Part shown: piece by piece, positions 8,819 through 16,799 of the stretch
Layout of the letters: every line of letters starts with the position of its first letter
Numbering within the stretch: position 1 is the first letter of the stretch
DNA from: JBFGCT01 sp963825565
Lineage (GTDB): Bacteria > Actinomycetota > Acidimicrobiia > Acidimicrobiales > Ilumatobacteraceae
Reading direction: 5' to 3'
Length of the DNA: 64,000 nt
Assembly: GCA_963825565.1 (NCBI GenBank)
Contig: CAWGTW010000009.1
Location: 124,001-188,000 of the forward strand
Position numbers and translations under genes: made by a program
Notes under the pieces: generated by a model
Told to the model about the DNA's origin: nothing
Seen by the model: only the letters and a program-made list of their open reading frames with translations
Databases searched by the model: none

Positions 8819-9655
8819 TCAGGGCGTCGGGGGGGAACCGCCGGCGACCATCCGTTGACGGACGGCGTCGAACAGCACGATCCCGCCGGCGGTCGTCGCG
8901 TTGAGGCTGTTCATCGGTCCGCTCATCGGGATCAACGCCAGCGTCCCGGCCTCGAGCCAGCGATCGCCGAGGCCGCGGTGCTCGTTGCCGACGGCGATCG
9001 CAACCGGTTGGGCGAGATCGATCTCGAAGTAGTAGCGGTCGGCGCCCGGCGAGGTCGCGACGACCTCGATCCTGTGATCGCGCAGCCATGACAGCGCCTC
9101 GTCGCTCGTGCACCGCACGACGGGCAGTTCGAACACCGAGCCGAGTGAGGCGTGGACGGTGGCGGGGGAGAAGATGTCGGTCTGCGAGTCGGCGGTGATC
9201 ATCACATCGGCACCGGCCGCGCTCGCCGTGCGGGCCAGCGCCCCGAGGTTGCCGGGCTTCTCGAGGCCTTCGACCGCGAGCACCAGCGGCACCTCGCTGA
9301 GGACGACGTCGTCGAGCCGTCGCTCGACCAGATGGACCGACGCGACGCAGCCCATCGGTCCTTCACGCACCGAGGCCGAGGCCAACACGGCGGTCGTTGC
9401 GGCCCGGACCCGGCCGCCCAGGGTGCTCGCCCGCTCGAGGATCTCCCGATCCTCTTCGCTCATGTGGACCGGGTCGTACAGCACGACCAGCGGGATGTTG
9501 CCGCTCTCCAGCGCCAGCGCGAGGATCTTGTAGCTCTCGACGAGCGTCACCTGCTCGTCGCGCCGCCGGCGAGCGGAACGGCGGATGCCGACGATGTCCT
9601 TGACCAGCGGGTTCGACTTACTGGTGATGACCTCGTCGGGTCGCAGCGAGGTCAT
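8819..9655 (-). CDS. SpoU/TrmH-family 2'-O-ribose RNA methyltransferase
   Basis: 278 residues. SPOUT-fold motifs are clear: motif 1 EGLEKPGNLGALARTASAAG, motif 2 IAVGNEHRGLG, motif 3 IPMSGPMNSLNATTAGG, which form the trefoil-knot SAM site. The N-terminus (ITSKSNPLVKDIVGIRRS) resembles the substrate-binding domain of 23S rRNA and tRNA methyltransferases, so it should methylate a ribose in structured RNA; the target nucleotide cannot be told. The ATG at 9655 overlaps the stop of a 40-codon upstream ORF (ATGA), which supports this start over longer options. Confidence 0.9.
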   Translation of the reverse strand: MTSLRPDEVITSKSNPLVKDIVGIRRSARRRRDEQVTLVESYKILALALESGNIPLVVLYDPVHMSEEDREILERASTLGGRVRAATTAVLASASVREGPMGCVASVHLVERRLDDVVLSEVPLVLAVEGLEKPGNLGALARTASAAGADVMITADSQTDIFSPATVHASLGSVFELPVVRCTSDEALSWLRDHRIEVVATSPGADRYYFEIDLAQPVAIAVGNEHRGLGDRWLEAGTLALIPMSGPMNSLNATTAGGIVLFDAVRQRMVAGGSPPTP

Positions 9656-9774
9656 GCTGCCGGCGCTGTCGCCCGACCGACGCCGGCGAGCGCGTGCATC
9701 GTCGGCCGCCCCGGACTCCACGGATCGGCGGCGATCACGACATCACCATCGCGGTCCTCCGCACAGCGGCACAT
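9652..9774 (-). CDS. Small leaderless CxC-containing ORF upstream of the methyltransferase
   Basis: A 40-codon ORF whose ATG lies exactly 7 nt downstream of a TACAGT box (9782-9787, minus strand) and whose TGA overlaps the methyltransferase ATG by 4 nt. The peptide starts MCRCAEDRDGDVVIAADPW and carries Cys2 and Cys4. It is not a family I recognise. The layout fits either a coupled microprotein or a Cys-sensing upstream ORF controlling the downstream gene. Support comes only from start-site geometry and overlap. Confidence 0.5.
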   Translation of the reverse strand: MCRCAEDRDGDVVIAADPWSPGRPTMHALAGVGRATAPAA

Positions 9775-9884
9775 CGGCAGCACTGTACCGCTCGCGACTG
9801 CGCCGGGCCGCGTCGCCGAGCGGGTCGGCGGTCGACCGGCGACCCCCGGTTGCCCCTCGCTCGGCGAGGCGCCGCGCTGTGGCG

Positions 9885-10640
9885 TCAGCACGCGGCGAGG
9901 ATCGCCCGGATGGCGACTTCGGTCTCTTCGCAGTTGCGGACCGAGATGCACTCGATCCCCAACTCGAGCACGGGGTGGTCGTTGCCGCCCTCTCCGAGTT
10001 GGTCGCCGAAGAACAGCACGTCCTCCATCCGCAGGCCGTTCAGCTCGATCAGCCGCCGCATCCCGTAGGACTTGTCGACGCCGATCCGGGTGACGTCGAC
10101 CGACGTGCTCCCACCCATCCGCACCGACATGTTCGGCAACTTCGGCGCGGCCCAGTCGCGCAGCGCGCGCTTCTTGGTCGCCTGCGGGTCCCACTGGTAC
10201 TTCAGCTCGGGCGGCGCGAGCTGGCCGAGCGCCGAATACGTGATCTGGCTGCCGCGATCCTCGATGACCGGCCCGTACGTCTTCGCCTCGGCGAGGTCGA
10301 GCGCGGCGGCCGCCTCGACCAGGACCGAGATGATCGTCGCCTTCTCCTCCTCGGACAGGTCCTCGACATATTCGGGCAGCCACTCCGCCCCGTCGGCGTG
10401 ATAGCGGTAGTACCGGGTGCCCGAGGTGGGCAGGATGTGCAGCCGGGCTCGGGCCTCGTCGTCGAGCGACAGGTGGTCGATCAGCTGGTCCTTGAACTGG
10501 CCGAACTTGCCGCCGGAGATGATCGCCACGTCGAACCGCCGCAGCAGGTCGCTCACGCACTGCGCCATGCCGTCGGAGACCTTCGACTTCGACACGGTCA
10601 CCGTGTCGTCGAGGTCGAACGCGATCAGCCGGCGCGTCAT
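9885..10640 (-). CDS. HAD-IIB phosphatase, eukaryotic-type phosphomannomutase-like
   Basis: 251 residues. HAD motif I is FDLDDTVTVSK (nucleophile Asp and general acid Asp), motif II IISGGKFGQFK, and the C-terminal motif IV region VLFFGDQLGEGGND. The stretch DRGSQITYSALGQLAPPELK closely follows the cap domain of PMM1/PMM2-type phosphomannomutases, which convert mannose-6-phosphate to mannose-1-phosphate. Bacterial phosphomannomutases usually belong to the unrelated alpha-PGM family, so this type is less common. A sugar nucleotidyltransferase gene lies 103 nt upstream on the same strand, in keeping with activated-sugar synthesis. The substrate is inferred. Confidence 0.8.
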   Translation of the reverse strand: MTRRLIAFDLDDTVTVSKSKVSDGMAQCVSDLLRRFDVAIISGGKFGQFKDQLIDHLSLDDEARARLHILPTSGTRYYRYHADGAEWLPEYVEDLSEEEKATIISVLVEAAAALDLAEAKTYGPVIEDRGSQITYSALGQLAPPELKYQWDPQATKKRALRDWAAPKLPNMSVRMGGSTSVDVTRIGVDKSYGMRRLIELNGLRMEDVLFFGDQLGEGGNDHPVLELGIECISVRNCEETEVAIRAILAAC

Positions 10641-10743
10641 CGGTGGTCCGCCGAGCGGGTGGTGGTGGATACGGGTTCGGGCAAGCCTGCGAGGTTATCG
10701 AGCCCCCGGCGAAGAGCGGCCGGCCCGGTCGCGGCCGAACGCG

Positions 10744-11538
10744 TCAGCCCGGGTCGATCGGGTCGATCGGGTCGATCGAGGAGGCCTGCGCGTCGAACCG
10801 CCACCGGCCGTCGACGATGCAGAGCCGCAGCCGCTCGTCGGCCGGCACGTCGGCGCCGGCGAGCAGCAGGCACTGCTCGGCCGTACCGGTGACCGACACG
10901 CCCGGCTCGGCGACGGTGCGCCCGCCGGACTCGACCAGGTTCGCGGCGAGCAGGTCGGTCGGCGTACCGGTGTCGATGGCGAGACCGGAGAACGGGACCA
11001 GGACCGCCTTCCCGTCGGCCAGCTGCCGCTTCCAGAGGTCCCGGTACAGGTCCTCGGTGTCGGGTCCGATCCCGGCCAGCGTGTCCCGGTCCATCGTCGA
11101 CAACCCGACGAACCGCCAGAGCCCGTCGAAGTCCGCCGACCGGCGGTCGAGCGTGACCAGCAGCCGCGTCGGCGCTTCGCCGCGACCGGCGACGAACCCG
11201 GCCACGTCGCCGAAGAGCACCGAGTCGGCGTTGAGGACGACCGCGTCGCGATCGCCGAGCCAGTGCCGCATGTTGAACAGGCCGCCGCCGGTGCCGAGCG
11301 GCTCGGGACCCTCCTCGAACAAGGTCACGCCATCGGGAGCGTGCGCCCGGAACCAGTCGGCGTGCCCGCTGACGTTCACCGCGATGTCGTCGACGAGCGG
11401 GCGCAGCACGTCGACCGCGCGATCGAGCAGGCTCCGTGTACCGACCGGGAACGACGCCTTGGGCCGCGTGTCGGAGAACGGCGCCAACCGCGTCCCCCGG
11501 CCGGCCGCCAGCACCACTCCGCACACGCCCACGCCCAC
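10744..11538 (-). CDS. Sugar-1-phosphate nucleotidyltransferase
   Basis: 264 residues. The N-terminus carries the NTP-transferase signature VVLAAGRGTRLAPFSDTRPK, then PLGTGGGLFNM and the metal-binding Asp in VLNADSVLF. Such enzymes couple a nucleoside triphosphate with a sugar-1-phosphate, often mannose or glucose type. I place the start at the GTG 7 nt downstream of TATGGT (11546-11551, minus strand); an ATG at 11550 lies inside that box. The C-terminus encodes a short D-P-I repeat from 9-bp repeats near 10747-10775. Together with the PMM-like gene downstream it may make an NDP-sugar. Confidence 0.8.
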   Translation of the reverse strand: MGVGVCGVVLAAGRGTRLAPFSDTRPKASFPVGTRSLLDRAVDVLRPLVDDIAVNVSGHADWFRAHAPDGVTLFEEGPEPLGTGGGLFNMRHWLGDRDAVVLNADSVLFGDVAGFVAGRGEAPTRLLVTLDRRSADFDGLWRFVGLSTMDRDTLAGIGPDTEDLYRDLWKRQLADGKAVLVPFSGLAIDTGTPTDLLAANLVESGGRTVAEPGVSVTGTAEQCLLLAGADVPADERLRLCIVDGRWRFDAQASSIDPIDPIDPG

Positions 11539-11646
11539 GCCGGCGACCATAGTCAGCCCGATGCCCCGGGCGGCCGTACGCCCCGCCGGTCGACCGCAGC
11601 CGCCGGCGTCGGGGACGGGGTGGACGGCCACGGGTAGCATCGGGCC

Positions 11647-11715
11647 ATGCGACTCCCGCGGTGCGCGGTGCCCGCACCCGGGGCGAAACCCGCGACGACT
11701 CGGGGCGACTCCTGA
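11647..11715 (+). CDS. Putative 22-codon leaderless upstream ORF of alr
   Basis: An ATG sits 6 nt after a TAGCAT box (11635-11640) and opens a 22-codon frame (MRLPRCAVPAPGAK...) whose TGA shares bases with the alanine racemase ATG (TGATG). Ribosomes finishing this ORF would be placed to restart on alr, which itself lacks a good ribosome site. The evidence is positional only; the peptide has no recognisable features. Confidence 0.4.
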   Translation: MRLPRCAVPAPGAKPATTRGDS

Positions 11716-12842
11716 TGAACGCACGACCAGCTGCGGTCGGTTCGATGGGTCCGATCCGGCTGGAGATCGACGTCGCTGCGGTCGAGCACAACGTCGGGCT
11801 GATCCGCGAGCGGTGCGGCGGGGCGAAGATGATGGCGGTCGTCAAGGCCAGCGCGTACGGCAGCGACGCGCCCGAGCTCGCCGCGCACCTGGCGGCGTTC
11901 GGGGTCGAGCAGTTCGCGGTGTCGCACACCAGCGAGGGCGTCGACCTGCGGCGGGCGGGCATCGAGCAGCCGATCCTCGTACTGCTGCCGACGCCCGACG
12001 ACCTCGACATCGCCCGTCGTGCGGGGTTGACCGTGTGCCTGCACAGCCCCGAGCTCGTCGCACGGGTGCTCGCCGACCCGGCCGCCGTGAACGACGTGCA
12101 CGTCGAGGTCGATTCGGGCATGCACCGCACGGGCCTCGCGCCCGGCGAGGCGATCGGCGCGCTCGAAGCCCTGCACGCCGCTGGTGTTGCCGTGACCGGC
12201 CTGATGACCCACCTCGCGTCCGCTGACGACCCTGCGTTCGACGACTTCACGCTCGGTCAGCTCGCCCGGTTCGACGACGTCACGGCCGAGGCTCGACGCC
12301 GCGGAGTGCCGATCCCCGAGCGTCATGCCCTCGCCAGCTCCGGCGCCCTGCGCTTCCCCTCCCATGCGATGGAGATGGTGCGGGTCGGACTCGCGCTGCT
12401 CGGCATCGCCCCGTCCCGCGACTGCGATCGCGGCGCCCTCCGTCCCGCGCTCACGCTGACCAGCCGGCTGATCGCCACGCGCATGCTGCGCGCCGGCGAC
12501 GCGGTCGGGTACGGCTGCACCTACGTCGCTTCTCACGACCACCCGATGGGCACGGTGCAGCTCGGCTACCACGACGGCATCCCGCGGTCGTTCGGTCAGG
12601 GGGGTGCCGTCGTCGTCGACGGTCGACGGTGCCCGGTGATCGGCCGCGTCTCGATGGACTCGATGTCGATCGACCTCAGCGGATGCCCGACCGCCGAGGT
12701 CGGATCGGAGGTGCTGGTCTTCGGGACGTACGGCGAGTCGTCGCAGCCCGTCGACGACGTCGCCGACGTGATGCACACGATCACCTACGAGGTGATCGCG
12801 CTGCTCGGCCGGCGGGTGCAGCGCGTCGTCGTCCGGCGCTGA
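11715..12842 (+). CDS. alr: Alanine racemase
   Basis: 375 residues, close to the family norm. The PLP-binding lysine lies in MMAVVKASAYGSDAPELA near the start of the TIM barrel, and the second catalytic base is the Tyr of AVGYGCTYV in the C-terminal beta domain. VDSGMHRTGL and IGRVSMDSMSIDLS are further family signatures. It interconverts L- and D-alanine for peptidoglycan, in the cytosol. The ATG at 11715 follows the stop of a short upstream ORF; an in-frame ATG at 11745 is an alternative. It converges with the minus-strand membrane gene after a 34-bp imperfect tandem repeat (12887-12954). Confidence 0.95.
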   Translation: MNARPAAVGSMGPIRLEIDVAAVEHNVGLIRERCGGAKMMAVVKASAYGSDAPELAAHLAAFGVEQFAVSHTSEGVDLRRAGIEQPILVLLPTPDDLDIARRAGLTVCLHSPELVARVLADPAAVNDVHVEVDSGMHRTGLAPGEAIGALEALHAAGVAVTGLMTHLASADDPAFDDFTLGQLARFDDVTAEARRRGVPIPERHALASSGALRFPSHAMEMVRVGLALLGIAPSRDCDRGALRPALTLTSRLIATRMLRAGDAVGYGCTYVASHDHPMGTVQLGYHDGIPRSFGQGGAVVVDGRRCPVIGRVSMDSMSIDLSGCPTAEVGSEVLVFGTYGESSQPVDDVADVMHTITYEVIALLGRRVQRVVVRR

Positions 12843-12886
12843 GCCGGCTCACGGGGCCTTCGAGCGTCACCGTGCCGCACACGGCG

Positions 12887-12954
12887 GCCGAGCGCCTGCT
12901 TGCCCCGAGCGAGGACCGGAGCCGAGCGCCTGGTTGCGCAGATCGAGGACCGGA
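12887..12954. repeat. Imperfect 34-bp tandem duplication
   Basis: Two adjacent 34-nt units, both beginning GCCGAGCGCCTG and ending GAGGACCGGA, differ at four positions. They lie between the convergent alr and zinc-ribbon genes and outside both coding regions. No hairpin or coding role is evident. Confidence 0.8.
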
Positions 12955-12965
12955 CGGGAGGCGGT

Positions 12966-14489
12966 TCAGTGGCCGACGTCGTCGCGGCGGTGTTGGACGA
13001 TGGCGAGCACGGTGGCGATGAACAGCATCGACAGCGTGAGGGCCATCCCGACCGTGGTGACGCCGTGCGGCGTCGTGTCGCCACCGCGGGCCCCGAAGTT
13101 GCCGGCGGCGATCCCGAGCGGCTGGACGCCGGTCAGGAGCTCCTCGCCGATGCCGAGCAGCGAGCTGAGCCACAGCCACACCGCGACGCTGATGCCCCCC
13201 GCGACGAGCCCCAACCCGTAGGCCCGCACGAGCAGGAACCCGACGACGCCGGCGAACGCGATCAGCGCGACCTGCCCGAGACGACCGCCGAAGTAAGCGG
13301 CGGGGAGGTCGCCGAGCGCCGCCGACGACCGGAAGTTGTCGGAGAACGAGGCGTTGTCCTCGGGGACCAACGGCCCGGCGGCGAGGATCACCGAGCCGAC
13401 TGCGCCGACCGCCGCGACCCAGGGGTTCAGGCTCCGCCGCCCTCCCGTCCCCGCCAGCCGAAGCGACGCCGCGAACACGAGCAGCCCGATCACCCCAGCG
13501 GACACGACCAGCCAGTAGCCGAGGTCGCGCGTCACGGTGAGCGTGAACGCCTGTGTCGAGGTCCGCGTGATCGCCTCCGCAACCGCGATGCGCGCCTCGG
13601 CCAGCCCGACGATCAAGCCGGACCAGCCGGCCAGCGCGAGGCCGGTACCCCCGGCGAGCCCTGCGCCCCAGCGGAAGCCGAAGCATGCGAGCAGCCCGCC
13701 CAGCGTCACGACCACCGCACCGACGAAACCGGCGACCGAGAGGTTGACCCCGATGTCGTCGAGGGTCCGGATGCCGACGTCGATGCCGTCGATCGGGGTC
13801 GACGTGCGGATGTCGATCACGTCGGCCGCCGAGGACATCAACGCAGCGATCGCGGCGAAGAACGCGAACAGGAACGTCAGTCGGAGCCGGAACGGCTCGC
13901 GACCGGGAGGGTACTCGTAGACGTCGGAACTGCCATCGAACACCGCGGGGAACTCGTCGGTCGTGCCGGTGGTGCCGAGGACCGTCGTCGCCGTGCCGGG
14001 GGGTGTGATCTCGTCGGTCGTTGCGGCGGTGACGCCCAGGACCGTCGTCGCCGCAGCCGCCGCGGCGACGGGATCCGGTCCGGCCGGGGACGCCGGCGGA
14101 GCGTTCGACGCATCGCCGGCGCCCGGCGGCTCAGGCGCGGCGATCGGCGCCGCACCGAGCGCGGCGAGCGCGTCGTCGAGATCGTCGTCGCCGGTCGCGT
14201 CCGGCGGCTCGTCGGCCCAATGCGGATCCGGGAGGGGCGGGCTCGGGGTGATCTCGACGGTCGGGAGGTCGGCGAGGGCGCTGGGGGCTGCGGCGGCGAG
14301 GGCGTCCGGGGCGGCCTCGACCGGGGGAACCGGGGGCTCGCTCGCTCCGGGCTCATCGGGGTCGGGTGCGGCGCCCGCTGGTGGAACGAGCCGTTGGGTG
14401 GGCTCGGTGACCCCGTGCAACGACGTGCCGCACTCCTGGCAGAACTTCTGTCCTTCGACGACCGAGGCTCCGCAGGCGTGACACTCCAT
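12966..14489 (-). CDS. Zinc-ribbon multi-pass membrane protein
   Basis: 507 residues. The protein opens with a double-Cys zinc ribbon, MECHACGASVVEGQKFCQEC, continues with about 190 residues of Pro/Ala/Asp-rich linker containing two TTVLG repeats, and ends in roughly nine hydrophobic membrane segments from about residue 195. Such zinc-ribbon membrane proteins are common in actinobacteria but lack an assigned function. A TACAGT box (14498-14503, minus) lies 8 nt before the ATG. It diverges from gluQ, 90 bp away. Confidence 0.75.
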   Translation of the reverse strand: MECHACGASVVEGQKFCQECGTSLHGVTEPTQRLVPPAGAAPDPDEPGASEPPVPPVEAAPDALAAAAPSALADLPTVEITPSPPLPDPHWADEPPDATGDDDLDDALAALGAAPIAAPEPPGAGDASNAPPASPAGPDPVAAAAAATTVLGVTAATTDEITPPGTATTVLGTTGTTDEFPAVFDGSSDVYEYPPGREPFRLRLTFLFAFFAAIAALMSSAADVIDIRTSTPIDGIDVGIRTLDDIGVNLSVAGFVGAVVVTLGGLLACFGFRWGAGLAGGTGLALAGWSGLIVGLAEARIAVAEAITRTSTQAFTLTVTRDLGYWLVVSAGVIGLLVFAASLRLAGTGGRRSLNPWVAAVGAVGSVILAAGPLVPEDNASFSDNFRSSAALGDLPAAYFGGRLGQVALIAFAGVVGFLLVRAYGLGLVAGGISVAVWLWLSSLLGIGEELLTGVQPLGIAAGNFGARGGDTTPHGVTTVGMALTLSMLFIATVLAIVQHRRDDVGH

Positions 14490-14579
14490 GGGCAGAGACT
14501 GTACGAGATCGCCGACCGCGCGACCGTGCGATCCACTCCCGGTGTCGGTTCGCTGCTTCCCTCCCGTGACAATGGCGGG

Positions 14580-15491
14580 ATGACCGGGCGTTTCGCACCG
14601 TCTCCCACCGGCGATCTCCACCTCGGCAACCTGCGCACGGCTGCCGTCGCCTGGCTGTCCGCCCGGTCTGCGGGCGCAGCGTTCATCGTCCGGATCGAGG
14701 ATCTCGACCGGGTGCAGTCGTCGGTCGCGCACGAGCGGTCCCAACTCGCCGACCTCGCGGCGATCGGGCTCGACTGGGACGGCGCGGTCGCCCGCCAGAG
14801 CGAGCGGTTCGACCGCTACGAGCTGGCGATCGAACGGTTGCGGGCCGCCGACCTGGTCTACGAGTGCTACTGCTCGCGGCGCGAGATCCGCGAGGAGATC
14901 GAAGCGGCTCCGACCGCGCCCCACCTCCCGCCCGGCTCGTATCCGGGCACGTGCCGCGACCTCGACCCGGACGAGCGTGCGGCACGGCGTGTGCAGGGGC
15001 GACCGCCGGCGCTTCGGCTACGCACCGACGGCGAGCGGATCGAGTTCTTCGACCGGATCGCCGGCCCGTCCGGCGGTGGCGTCGACGATGTCGTGTTGCG
15101 GCGCAACGACGGGGTGCCGGCCTACAACCTGGCGGTCGTGGTCGACGACGCAGCTCAGGACGTCGCCGAGGTGGTGCGCGGCGACGACCTGGTCGGTTCG
15201 ACGCCGCGCCAGATCCTGCTCCAGCGCCTGCTCGGGTACGACACGCCCGATTACGCCCACGTCCCGCTGGTCGTCGGGGCCGACGGCGCGCGTCTGGCCA
15301 AACGCGATGGAGCGGTCACGCTGCGCGAACTCGGGGCGCTCGGCGTCCCGATCGCCGACATCATCGGGTGGATCGGCGCCTCGCTCGGCCTCGCCGCGCC
15401 GGGCGAGCACGTCACGATGGATCGGCTGGTCGGCCGCTACGACCCGGATCTGGTGCCCAGGGCACCGTGTACCGCGCCCCGCTTCGGGTGA
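14580..15491 (+). CDS. gluQ: Glutamyl-Q tRNA(Asp) synthetase
   Basis: 303 residues, about the size of the catalytic core of glutamyl-tRNA synthetase without an anticodon-binding domain, which defines this family. The class I HIGH motif is present as GRFAPSPTGDLHLGNLRTA and the KMSKS-like loop as RLAKRDGAVTL. A zinc site is suggested by the Cys residues of ECYCSRRE and YPGTCRDL. The enzyme adds glutamate to queuosine in tRNA(Asp). Short length and the GDLHLG form separate it from gltX. Confidence 0.92.
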   Translation: MTGRFAPSPTGDLHLGNLRTAAVAWLSARSAGAAFIVRIEDLDRVQSSVAHERSQLADLAAIGLDWDGAVARQSERFDRYELAIERLRAADLVYECYCSRREIREEIEAAPTAPHLPPGSYPGTCRDLDPDERAARRVQGRPPALRLRTDGERIEFFDRIAGPSGGGVDDVVLRRNDGVPAYNLAVVVDDAAQDVAEVVRGDDLVGSTPRQILLQRLLGYDTPDYAHVPLVVGADGARLAKRDGAVTLRELGALGVPIADIIGWIGASLGLAAPGEHVTMDRLVGRYDPDLVPRAPCTAPRFG

Positions 15492-15578
15492 GCGTCGACG
15501 GCCGCGGCGCGCCACGGTGAGGTTCACGAACCCGTGAACATTGCGCAAAGTCAGGCGTCGCAGGGGGTGGTCCCCACT

Positions 15579-16514
15579 ATGATCCGGCCCGTGGTCCTCC
15601 ACCAGCGCAGGGTTGCGCAGATCGGAACGTTGGCGGTGTTCGGCCTGGTCGCGCTCGTCGGCTGCTCCACGGCGATCAGCAGTAGCGGCGACGGGGGCGG
15701 CGGTGACGGGGGCGGCGAGGGTGCCTCGGCGGTCTCGACGACCGAGGTGAGCACCACGACGACGACGATCCCTCCGACCACCACGTCGACCACGACCACC
15801 ACCACGACCACGACCACCACGACGACGACCACGACGACCACGCTGCCCCCGACGATCGTGCCGATCGCCCCACTCGACCCGCCGCTCGCCGCCGTCGGCA
15901 GCAGCAACGGCGACGAGACCGCTCGGCTCCAACAGCGGCTGCTCGACCTCGGATTCTGGGTCCAGGGCGTCGACGGGCAGTACGGCCTCACGACCACCCA
16001 GGCCGTGATGGCGTTCGAGAAGTTCATGGGGTTCGAGGTCGACGGCCGGCTCGACGAGCGCAGTGCGGCGGCGCTGTCGTCGATGGACCTACGGCCCCAC
16101 GCCCGCGCCAACTCGGGCACGCTCGTCGAGATCGACAAGGGCAAGCAGCTCCTGTTCTTCGTGATCGACGGTCGGACCGAGTGGATTCTCAACACCTCGA
16201 CCGGCAACGGCAAGACCTACACCGAGGCCGACCAGAACACGCCCGGCGAGTTCATCACCGGCGTGTCGCTGACCCCGAGCGGGCTGCACGCGGTCAACCG
16301 CCAGCGGCCCGAGGGCTGGTGGGAGGGTGACCTCGGCAAGATCTACCGGCCGAAGTACTTCGTCGGTGGCGTGGCCGTCCACGGATCGAGCAGCATCCCG
16401 GCCTATCCCGCCTCCCACGGCTGTGTCCGGGTGAGCGTGCCGGCGATGGACTGGATCTGGGACGCGGGCATCATGCCGCTCGATACCCCTGTCTGGGTCC
16501 ACGACGGCGCCTGA
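15579..16514 (+). CDS. Lipoprotein L,D-transpeptidase with peptidoglycan-binding domain
   Basis: 311 residues. A signal peptide ends in the lipobox LVALVGCS (Cys29), so the protein should be anchored outside the membrane. A Thr/Ser-rich linker (about 45-92) includes an unbroken run of 18 threonines. It is followed by a PG_binding_1 domain (ETARLQQRLLDLGFW) and a YkuD domain with catalytic HGSSSIPAYPASHGCVRVS (Cys282). It should form 3-3 cross-links in peptidoglycan or attach proteins to it. The ATG at 15579 follows an AGGGGGTGG ribosome site; the GTG at 15534 is the longer option. Confidence 0.93.
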   Translation: MIRPVVLHQRRVAQIGTLAVFGLVALVGCSTAISSSGDGGGGDGGGEGASAVSTTEVSTTTTTIPPTTTSTTTTTTTTTTTTTTTTTTLPPTIVPIAPLDPPLAAVGSSNGDETARLQQRLLDLGFWVQGVDGQYGLTTTQAVMAFEKFMGFEVDGRLDERSAAALSSMDLRPHARANSGTLVEIDKGKQLLFFVIDGRTEWILNTSTGNGKTYTEADQNTPGEFITGVSLTPSGLHAVNRQRPEGWWEGDLGKIYRPKYFVGGVAVHGSSSIPAYPASHGCVRVSVPAMDWIWDAGIMPLDTPVWVHDGA

Positions 16515-16618
16515 GCACCGCCTGAGCACCGTTGCTGCGGCGATCGCGGCGTCGGCGGGCGCCTGTCGTTGCCGTGGGGCAGCTCTGGCGCTGCGGATCC
16601 TTCCCTCCGGCTCCACGG

Positions 16619-16729
16619 GTTTGTGTGACCGAAGACGTCAGGGGTCGTGATCTTCGGTCACGCAGATCGAAGCGGCCTCGGTTTGTGTGGCCGAAGACGT
16701 CGGGGGTCGTGATGTTCGGTCACACAGAT
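16619..16729. repeat. Tandem pair of 49-nt imperfect palindromes
   Basis: Copies at 16619-16667 and 16681-16729 match at 45 of 49 positions and are 13 nt apart. Each begins GTTTGTGTG and ends CAC(G/A)CAGAT, and can fold into a hairpin: GTGACCGAAGA pairs with TCTTCGGTCAC in the first copy. They lie between the transpeptidase and beta-galactosidase genes in a 285-bp non-coding stretch. A related palindrome occurs at 63743-63791. They may be REP-like elements or transcription stops. Confidence 0.75.
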
Positions 16730-16799
16730 GGTGGGGGTGGGCGGGCTGGCGGGGCGGCTCCTCGCGGTGGGTGGGCTCGGCTCTGGCAGACTGCGTGGC

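Noticed and set aside
10744..10775. 9-bp repeats as a CRISPR or iteron array
   Set aside because: Three short GGTCGATCG units encode a D-P-I repeat in the nucleotidyltransferase C-terminus; no spacers, and no replication gene nearby.
12900..14579. Long plus-strand open frame antisense to the zinc-ribbon gene and continuous with gluQ
   Set aside because: Its translation is low-complexity Arg/Asp/Glu text typical of antisense frames in GC-rich DNA, whereas the minus strand encodes a clear zinc ribbon and membrane helices.
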